From positions 124,001 through 188,000 of the forward strand of contig AAVT01000007.1 of the NCBI GenBank assembly GCA_000169075.1: a stretch of DNA of 64,000 nucleotides. The letters run 5' to 3'. The notes under the pieces were generated by a model. It worked only from the letters and a program-made list of their open reading frames with translations, was not told the origin of the DNA and did no database searches. A program made the position numbers and the translations under genes. Source of the stretch: a marine gamma proteobacterium HTCC2143. Lineage in GTDB: Bacteria; Pseudomonadota; Gammaproteobacteria; Pseudomonadales; Dasaniaceae. Numbering within the stretch: position 1 is the first letter of the stretch; every line of letters starts with the position of its first letter. This document shows positions 58,466 through 64,000 of this stretch, in pieces.

Positions 58466-58996
58466 ATGATGGATAGATTCCTGTTAATCGATAATGACGA
58501 GTCATTTACACTGGTATTAGCACGCGCGCTGCAACGACGAGGGTTCACGACCCAGTCAGCACACAGTGACACTGAAGCCATTGCGCTGGCCAAAGGACAA
58601 TCCTTTAACAAGGCGATTGTTGACTTGAAAATGCAGGGCGTTTCTGGATTGACATTGATTCCAACCTTGAAACAGCTACAACCGCAGTTGGAAATCGTCA
58701 TGCTAACCGGCTACTCCAGTGTCGCCACTGCGGTTGAGGCGGTGAAACTCGGAGCGACAAATTATTTATGTAAACCGGCGTCTACGACAGAAATCTTATC
58801 AGCATTTGCGAATACTTCTGGTGACGTTGAAGCGGTTATTCCGGAAAAACGCCCATCCGTTGATCGCTTAGAATGGGAGCATATCCAAAAAGTGCTCAAC
58901 GAAAATCATGGCAATATTTCAGCGACAGCACGAGCACTGGGTATGCATCGCCGAACCCTGCAAAGAAAGCTCAACAAACACCCGGTTCGAGCATAA
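58466..58996 (+). CDS. regA: Redox response regulator, RegA/PrrA/RoxR type
   Basis: 176 residues: receiver domain with phospho-acceptor D53 in IVDLKMQGVSG, T in MLTGYS and K in LCKPAST; then a Fis-type helix-turn-helix (HIQKVLNENHGNISATARALGMHRRTLQRKL, residues ~133-168), as in RegA. The usual DLRMPG loop reads DLKMQG, a mild departure. Pairs with the kinase, 2 bases after its stop codon. Confidence 0.92.
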   Translation: MMDRFLLIDNDESFTLVLARALQRRGFTTQSAHSDTEAIALAKGQSFNKAIVDLKMQGVSGLTLIPTLKQLQPQLEIVMLTGYSSVATAVEAVKLGATNYLCKPASTTEILSAFANTSGDVEAVIPEKRPSVDRLEWEHIQKVLNENHGNISATARALGMHRRTLQRKLNKHPVRA

Positions 58997-59078
58997 CCCC
59001 AGCGTTATCGCTCTCTCACCACGCTATTTAACAACCGCACAAACCAACATTCAGACGATAAAGCTCAGCCCGCCTCGG

Positions 59079-60839
59079 CTATTGCGACCTATTCCGCTTT
59101 ACGATTCTTGGCTCAGCCGCAGCTTCAAACCCGCCATCAGCAGACGCCCTGATTGCCTGACTGGAACCGCCGTAAGGACGAACATAAAAGGCGTGACCAC
59201 GACCTTCGAGTTCTGTCTTAATTGCCGGATCAATGCTGCTTTCAATCATGTTGACTGGCGGACGCCATTGGTTGTGAATACGCGGGGTTGCCAGTGCCTG
59301 CTCGACCGGCATTGCCAAATCGATCATATTAACCAAACCCTGAACAACCTGGGTAATAATGGTCGGCCCCCCCGCCGCACCAATACTGATAACCGGCTTA
59401 CCGTCTTTAACCACGATAGTTGGGCTCATGCTAGACAGGGGGCGCTTACCAGGCTGAACACTGTTGGCTTCTTTACCCACCAAGCCAAAGGCGTTAGGAA
59501 CACCAGGATGAATAGAAAAATCATCCATTTGGTTATTCATAATTACCCCGGTACCAGGGATGATTACCTTGGATCCAAAGCTGGTATTTACAGTCGTGGT
59601 AATCGACACCCAATTCCCCCATTTGTCAGCAGCAGAAATGTGCGTGGTGTGTTTACCAAACAAATCAATATCAGCTCTTGGCGGCAGACCATGTTGCACA
59701 TCCGTACTGGCTGCATCCATAGTAATTTGCGCCGCTAGTTGATCGGCATAGGCCCGATCCATCAAACCTTTTGGCACCGGCACAAAATCTGGATCTCCGA
59801 GGAAGTGAGCTCTATCTGCAAAAGCCCTTTTCATACTTTCAGACAGCACATGATAACGGTCTGCATCGCTCAGCGCGGCGACATCGAAGTTAGCTAACAT
59901 ATTAAGAATTTGTGCTACGTGGACACCTCCAGAGCTGGGCGGAGGAAATCCGTAAATCGTGTAGCCCCGGTACTCACTCTTTACCGGCTCACGAATCAGC
60001 ATTCTATAACCATCAAAATCGTCAAAGGTGACAATACCGCTGTTCGCCGCCATCCAACCGTCAACGGCTTTGGCAAAGTCGCCGCGGTAGAAATAGTCAA
60101 CACCGTGTTTAGCAATATTCTTATAGGTTGTGGCCAGATCTTGCTGGATCAATAGATGGCCGGCGTTCCATGGCTCGCCCTTGTCGTCGAGTAATATAGC
60201 CGCCGAAGCGGGAAATAATCGAAGTCTTTCCGCCGTCGATTTCAGTCGATCTGCAGACACCTGACTGAGAACAAAACCTTTATCAGCGATATCCGCAGCA
60301 GAGAGCAACAGTTCTTTCAGTGTTAATTTACCGCCATGATCAATCATATACTCGTAGACCGCTAAGGAACCCGGTACGCCAATCGACAAGGCCCCCGTTT
60401 TACTCAGAGAGCCGTCAGCTTCACCGTTGCGCATGTACATGTCTCGATGCGCGGCTTTTGCTGCCATCTCGCGACCATCAATGGCCTGCACGGTGCCATC
60501 GGCAAAGTGAATTACCGCAAAATTACCACCACCAATGCCCGAGTTATGGCTATCTACAACACCTAGCGTCAATGCCGCAGCCACCGCCGCATCGATGGCA
60601 TTACCGCCGTTATTCAACACCTTCAGACCCGCCTCTGTTGCCAACGGGTGCACCGTTGCAACGGCCCCGGCATCATTACGACTGGTTCTCGCATAATTTT
60701 GCGGCTGGGAGTAATCCGCGACATAACCGTTATTATCTTCACTGGCAATGCTAAAGGAACAAAACAGAGCAAGGCAAAACGCTAATCGCAATTGCTTGGA
60801 GTTCTGCAACGCCACTCCAAATACTGAAGAAACAACCAT
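59079..60839 (-). CDS. ggt: Gamma-glutamyltransferase (periplasmic)
   Basis: About 586 residues from MVVSSVFGVALQNSKQ, which gives a signal peptide ending near IASE. Gamma-glutamyltransferase splits glutathione and transfers its glutamyl group. The autoprocessing site and catalytic Thr are in KHTTHISAADKWGN; PPPSSGGVHVAQILN and the C-terminal GAAGGPTIITQVVQ are diagnostic. The frame runs 28 codons further upstream, but AGAGG lies before this ATG. The C-terminus (VRPYGGSSQAI) is complete. Confidence 0.92.
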   Translation of the reverse strand: MVVSSVFGVALQNSKQLRLAFCLALFCSFSIASEDNNGYVADYSQPQNYARTSRNDAGAVATVHPLATEAGLKVLNNGGNAIDAAVAAALTLGVVDSHNSGIGGGNFAVIHFADGTVQAIDGREMAAKAAHRDMYMRNGEADGSLSKTGALSIGVPGSLAVYEYMIDHGGKLTLKELLLSAADIADKGFVLSQVSADRLKSTAERLRLFPASAAILLDDKGEPWNAGHLLIQQDLATTYKNIAKHGVDYFYRGDFAKAVDGWMAANSGIVTFDDFDGYRMLIREPVKSEYRGYTIYGFPPPSSGGVHVAQILNMLANFDVAALSDADRYHVLSESMKRAFADRAHFLGDPDFVPVPKGLMDRAYADQLAAQITMDAASTDVQHGLPPRADIDLFGKHTTHISAADKWGNWVSITTTVNTSFGSKVIIPGTGVIMNNQMDDFSIHPGVPNAFGLVGKEANSVQPGKRPLSSMSPTIVVKDGKPVISIGAAGGPTIITQVVQGLVNMIDLAMPVEQALATPRIHNQWRPPVNMIESSIDPAIKTELEGRGHAFYVRPYGGSSQAIRASADGGFEAAAEPRIVKRNRSQ

Positions 60840-61201
60840 AATCAAACCTCTTAAAAAAACACCATGAACAATCAGCCAGAAGACTACAGCAGCATAGGCT
60901 TTTTGTAGATATTTATTTGTCACAAAGCCGATGACGACGTAACGCTAGCATCAAGTTATCGTTTTCAGACTTGCCTTTTCCCTAAGGTAGATGAGAGGGC
61001 GATCACATTTTGAGACCTTAGCTTGGCCATCAAGGCAGCAGGGATATATTTCTTGTCGCGCGGATGACACATACAACTTGTTGTTTTTTCTAGTTTTTTA
61101 TTATTTCTACGAATAACACTATGCGCCTGAATCAAAAAACCAGCATTTTTTGTTAACTATTACGGATTTAATTATCTTCGACGTTGTCTTATAGTTTAAG
61201 C

Positions 61202-61343
61202 ATGAGTTGTTGATCACCGGCGTTACGCTAGTGATTATCGAAGTAAATGTCAGTAAGTAGTACTTCGATGTTTTTTGCATCGAATCCATCCGGTCTCCTA
61301 GTTAGAACCCCTACTGGCACTCTTAATCGGGTGCCTTTTTTTT
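61202..61343 (+). ncRNA. Candidate structured small RNA with its own terminator
   Basis: An orphan plus-strand element in the gap between ggt and the outer-membrane gene. It can fold as: TGATCAC/GTGATTA with an inner GCG/CGC pair (61211-61237); ATCGAAGTA/TACTTCGAT (61237-61269); TTCGATG/CATCGAA with a TTTTTTG loop (61264-61284); and a final stem GGCAC/GTGCC (61316-61335) followed by eight T's. Helices two and three share TTCGAT, so only one can form. A TATAGT -10 candidate lies at 61190-61195. No open frame. Confidence 0.55.
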
Positions 61344-61359
61344 GCCCACTCCCGCAGAT

Positions 61360-62334
61360 TTAGTCAATCATCATCTCTAGCCGAAAAGCAAAAAGCCAGG
61401 CGCCATTTCTTGATAGCTCGACTGACTCTCTTCTCCAGGCATACGCAGGCTCGACTTCCAAAAACAACCAGGGCCGATAAAAATTACGCCGAAAAAGTAG
61501 CCCTACACCATAGGATTTTGTCAGGGTTTGCGGGCGAGTTTCTCCATTGACCCATGAAAAGACTGACACCGCTCGCTGCTTGCTCAGGCGCTCCGCCAAT
61601 GACAAGCGCGTTGACCATTCAACGCCTTCAATTTCCTCTGCGACTTTGGCTTGGTTATCCCATCTCACTAACCGATTATCATCGGCCACATAATCAATCT
61701 CGTAGCGTGAACGCAGCCCAAAACCCTCACCATCCACAAAATACAGTGTTTCGGTGACACGATGGGTGGTTGTCTCATTCCAAGGCACTTGATAACGGTA
61801 ACGAACTTTCGCCTTTCCCTTTAGAGAAGAGCTCATCCCCAGCCCGTAGTCAACTCGGGTTCGTTTCCCCTTTCGAGCTCTGTATTGCAAGCTTAACTGT
61901 GTATCTTCGCTATCAGAGGACAGCGTATTGAGATCAGAACCTACCCCCGACTCGTTATCCTCCTCATCAGTAAAAACCAAACTCAGGCGCTTATTAATTC
62001 CAGGTAAACGAATTTTACCTCGAAGCTTAATATTTTCACTACTGCCATCGCCCTCTTGCCACTGGTTTTCATAAGTTAGGCGTAGTGAAGATTTAGCCGA
62101 TTCAATGTCTGAGCGTGGCTCGCTAAAAAACGTATCAATCCAGATCGCCAAATCATCAGCAGAAGTACCCACATAGTTTCGGCTGTCGTCAAACCAGGTG
62201 GCTTTTTCGACAACCAGGGAAGGTTCGCAGTCGTGATCACTGCTGTTAGTTTCCGCACATTTATCAAGCTCCAGCGCCAGAGCAACGGGTACGAAAAAAA
62301 AATAGCATAGGATGACAATAACAAAATTACTCAT
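61360..62334 (-). CDS. Hypothetical outer-membrane beta-barrel protein
   Basis: 324 residues with a signal peptide (MSNFVIVILCYFFFVPVALA), a short Cys-bearing N-terminal part (CAETNSSDHDCEP) and then alternating strands rich in Arg, Glu, Tyr and Ser (KLRGKIRLPG, SLQYRARKGKR, KAKVRYRYQVPW, RSRYEIDY, YRPWLFLEVEPAY). The ending RLEMMID lacks the usual C-terminal aromatic, so barrel assignment is tentative. No family recognised. Confidence 0.6.
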   Translation of the reverse strand: MSNFVIVILCYFFFVPVALALELDKCAETNSSDHDCEPSLVVEKATWFDDSRNYVGTSADDLAIWIDTFFSEPRSDIESAKSSLRLTYENQWQEGDGSSENIKLRGKIRLPGINKRLSLVFTDEEDNESGVGSDLNTLSSDSEDTQLSLQYRARKGKRTRVDYGLGMSSSLKGKAKVRYRYQVPWNETTTHRVTETLYFVDGEGFGLRSRYEIDYVADDNRLVRWDNQAKVAEEIEGVEWSTRLSLAERLSKQRAVSVFSWVNGETRPQTLTKSYGVGLLFRRNFYRPWLFLEVEPAYAWRRESVELSRNGAWLFAFRLEMMID

Positions 62335-62484
62335 TTCAATATTATAGTAGGTTTTATCAACTTCTCACTCGCGATCCTATCGACACCGGCGGAGCGCTTA
62401 CTGGTATTTGATGGTTCAAATGTTACAGTACGGGTTCAACAAACAGCATTTTCATGGAAAGATTGTAAGATTGACGAGGCAGCT

Positions 62485-62796
62485 ATGCAGAAAATACCGA
62501 TGGCAACCACGCTTACTTCTATGAGCAAGTCTGAAAAGTCAGCAATTGTTGATGATAGCGACGAAACACTGAACTCAACACAGCGGTTCAAACAAGAATT
62601 GATCAGGGCCAATAAATCAGCCGTCGACAGCAACCTGCAAACCGAATATTTAGAGCCGCCAACCACACCATCAACGACGCCGACAAACCCCACCGTAGTA
62701 GTCTATCCTCCTCATGTTTCTCAACCTGCAGCACCAACACCGAATACCACCATCAGCACAAAGTCGAAGCAAAAAGGCAAAGAGAAAGAAAAATAG
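62485..62796 (+). CDS. Hypothetical Thr/Pro- and Lys-rich small protein; true start uncertain
   Basis: 103 codons from the first ATG, ending in a basic tail (TKSKQKGKEKEK). The same frame is open without a break from 62311 and its translation there (FINFSLAILSTPAERLLVFDG, then VTVRVQQTAFSWKDCKI) reads like a signal peptide and a folded segment, yet no ATG, GTG or TTG occurs in it. Either an unusual start (ATT at 62341) is used or the real start codon is lost. Divergent from the outer-membrane gene. Confidence 0.5.
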   Translation: MQKIPMATTLTSMSKSEKSAIVDDSDETLNSTQRFKQELIRANKSAVDSNLQTEYLEPPTTPSTTPTNPTVVVYPPHVSQPAAPTPNTTISTKSKQKGKEKEK

Positions 62797-62845
62797 CGAA
62801 ACCTTTTTTGTTGCTGGAGAAATTGGGAAACGTTGATTGTGCAGT

Positions 62846-63237
62846 GGCGCCCATGCCCGGGCTGGGGGCCGCCGCTTCATGGGCCTGCTCCCTCCGGGAT
62901 TCCCTCCAAAGTGCCTGCGCCTAAATGCGCTGCGCTGTCTCAGTCGCTTCCTCGGCCAGTCCCTTTAACTTGCGCGACAGCCCCAACCCAGTCATCTCAT
63001 CACATGCTGACCTCTTCTCACCCCCCGTTCATTTCATCCAACAGCGTGCGCTGTGAACACTCACTGCGATAGGAGGAAACGGGGCAAGGTCATTGCGGAA
63101 TAATCAGGATGCGTGCTGAGCGAGCGCGTGAGACCGACGGCTTTCCCGCAGGGATGTCGGGCTCAGGCGGAAGTGAAGGTAGCCCGGAGGGCCACCAGCC
63201 ATGGAGCAATGGCTTTGTCCTGTTGCCGGGTTCAATC
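62846..63237 (+). repeat. Dispersed non-coding repeat, copy B1
   Basis: A diverged relative of A1/A2: GGCGCC...GCTGGGGGCCGCCGC at the start, CTCCCTCCGGGATTCCCTCC, AACTTGCGCGACAGCCCC and the ending TTGCCGGGTTCAATC. Same order and orientation as the A copies. GTAGCCCGGAGGGCCACC is the counterpart of GCAGCCCAGAGGGCCACC. Confidence 0.85.
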
Positions 63238-63285
63238 GAAGTAACCATCAGCAGGAATACTACCAACGGTCATGCACCTTGTTTT

Positions 63286-63664
63286 GGCACCAATGCCTGA
63301 GCCGGGGGCCGCCGCTTCATGGGTCTGCTCCCTCCGGGATTCCCTCCAAAGTGCCTGAGCCTTAATGCGCTGCGCTGTCTCAGTCGCTTCCTCGGCCAGT
63401 CCCTTTAACTTGCGCGACAGCCCCCAGCCCAGTCATCTCATCCAGTCCGTAACCTGACCATTTCATTTAACGGTACGAATGTAAATGCTTACTACGGCCA
63501 GAGGTAACGGGACAACGCCATTGTGAATAATCAGGACGCGTGCAGAGCGAGCGCGTGAGACCGAGGGTTTTCCCGCAGGGATGTCGCGCTCAGGCGGAAG
63601 TGAAGGTAGCCCGGAGGGCCACCAGCCATGGAGCAATGGCTTTGTCCTGTTGCCGGGTTCAATC
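63286..63664 (+). repeat. Dispersed non-coding repeat, copy B2
   Basis: Tandem with B1 (48-base spacer), same orientation and same ends; by eye near-identical to B1 over the outer two thirds and more different in the centre. 63665-63846 between it and the rpsT promoter holds no gene I can support. Confidence 0.85.
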
Positions 63665-63846
63665 AACAAAAGCATCTTAAAAGAAACTTTAGCAACTGCA
63701 ATGAAGCCTGCTATTGGCACCAATAATTGAACCGTCGAACCAGCCGCTCCGAACCAAAGGTTTCTCCTAAACACAGGTCTATTATCGCGGCATCTCAACA
63801 AACCCTAATTCAGCGGAGATATTGATGCTGGCCCCGAGACTAAGTG

Positions 63847-63875
63847 TTGACATAGCCACCTGAACAGGGAATAAT
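63847..63875 (+). promoter_or_regulatory. Sigma-70 promoter of rpsT
   Basis: Perfect TTGACA (63847-63852), 17-base spacer, AATAAT (63870-63875); transcription would start near 63882, giving a ~68-base leader before the ATG. In E. coli S20 represses its own translation, and the leader may serve that here. Confidence 0.85.
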
Positions 63876-63949
63876 CTCGCCTCTCAAATTTTAGCTTCCG
63901 TTTTTGTTAATCACCTGCGGAACAATCACCTACAGTCGGGATTAAAACA

Positions 63950-64000
63950 ATGGCGAATTCACCACAAGCCAAAAAGCGCGCTCGCCAATCTGAGAAGCGT
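63950..64000 (+). CDS. rpsT: 30S ribosomal protein S20 (partial, start only)
   Basis: First 17 codons, MANSPQAKKRARQSEKR, the characteristic S20 start; the gene continues beyond the right edge. S20 binds 16S rRNA helices early in small-subunit assembly. Confidence 0.93.
   Translation, partial: MANSPQAKKRARQSEKR

Noticed and set aside
58908..59738. A 276-codon plus-strand open frame
   Set aside because: It is antisense to ggt and starts inside the response regulator gene; the translation has no domain and no ribosome binding site, while ggt is a clear family match.
63463..63801. A 112-codon minus-strand frame across copy B2
   Set aside because: Starts at TTG outside the repeat and runs through it; no ribosome binding site, and no matching frame in the other copies.

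Overview
The window looks like chromosomal DNA from a free-living gammaproteobacterium. The block order proA-nadD-rsfS-rlmH-mrdA-rodA-(mltB) and the block hemA/prfA/prmC/moeB opposite lolB-ispE-tRNA(Gln)-prs-rplY-pth-ychF-tRNA(Met) is the arrangement known from Pseudomonas and relatives. The cmoAB, RegBA/RoxSR-type, YchJ, RhlB and DeaD genes fit the same class. A marine Cellvibrionales/Spongiibacteraceae-like host is my best guess; it is inferred from gene order and protein flavour, not from a marker gene.

Layout. 1-6.1 kb (minus strand): cell-elongation genes (a lytic transglycosylase start, RodA, PBP2) with RlmH, RsfS, NadD and ProA. 6.2-8.6 kb: a small CWC protein, CysZ, and RhlB facing them. 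8.7-12.9 kb (minus): MoeB, PrmC, RF1, HemA. 13.2-20.7 kb (plus): TPR lipoprotein, LolB, IspE, tRNA-Gln, Prs, L25, Pth, YchF, tRNA-Met. 20.7-35 kb: an AT-rich accessory block with two GT2 glycosyltransferases, an ATP-grasp/low-molecular-weight phosphatase fusion, three tandem GNAT-type acyltransferase paralogues with near-identical spacers, then a formyltransferase, a CelD/FemAB-type acyltransferase and a JmjC/cupin protein, ending in a decayed fourth copy of the acyltransferase fused to the 3' end of an EmrB-type pump gene. I read this as a cell-surface glycan/acylation locus. 35-37.7 kb: EmrAB efflux pair. 37.8-41.8 kb: CvpA-like protein behind an attenuator-like leader, carbonic anhydrase, YaiI, Hsp20, PpnP, YchJ. 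41.9-42.7 kb: two tandem copies of a ~370 bp non-coding repeat. 42.8-44.8 kb: two-subunit Na+/solute symporter with a perfect CRP-type site upstream. 45-49.9 kb: a secreted hypothetical, DeaD, CmoA, CmoB, glutathione peroxidase. 49.9-54.9 kb (minus): PrfC, DUF72, glutamine amidotransferase-like, RsuA and RsmC. 55-56.7 kb: AbiE type IV toxin-antitoxin (phage defence) with a palindromic operator candidate. 57-59 kb: redox two-component pair. 59-61 kb: gamma-glutamyltransferase. 61.2 kb: an orphan structured RNA candidate. 61.4-62.8 kb: an outer-membrane-type hypothetical and a Thr/Pro/Lys-rich small protein. 62.8-63.7 kb: two more copies of the dispersed repeat. 63.8-64 kb: the rpsT promoter and first codons.

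The most unusual material is (i) the tandem acyltransferase array, whose spacers are better conserved than its genes and which has left a decayed copy 3.6 kb away; (ii) the ATP-grasp-phosphatase fusion; (iii) the structured RNA candidates at 61.2 kb and 37.9 kb; (iv) the paired ~370 bp repeats. No CRISPR array, rRNA, intact transposase or integrase was seen.
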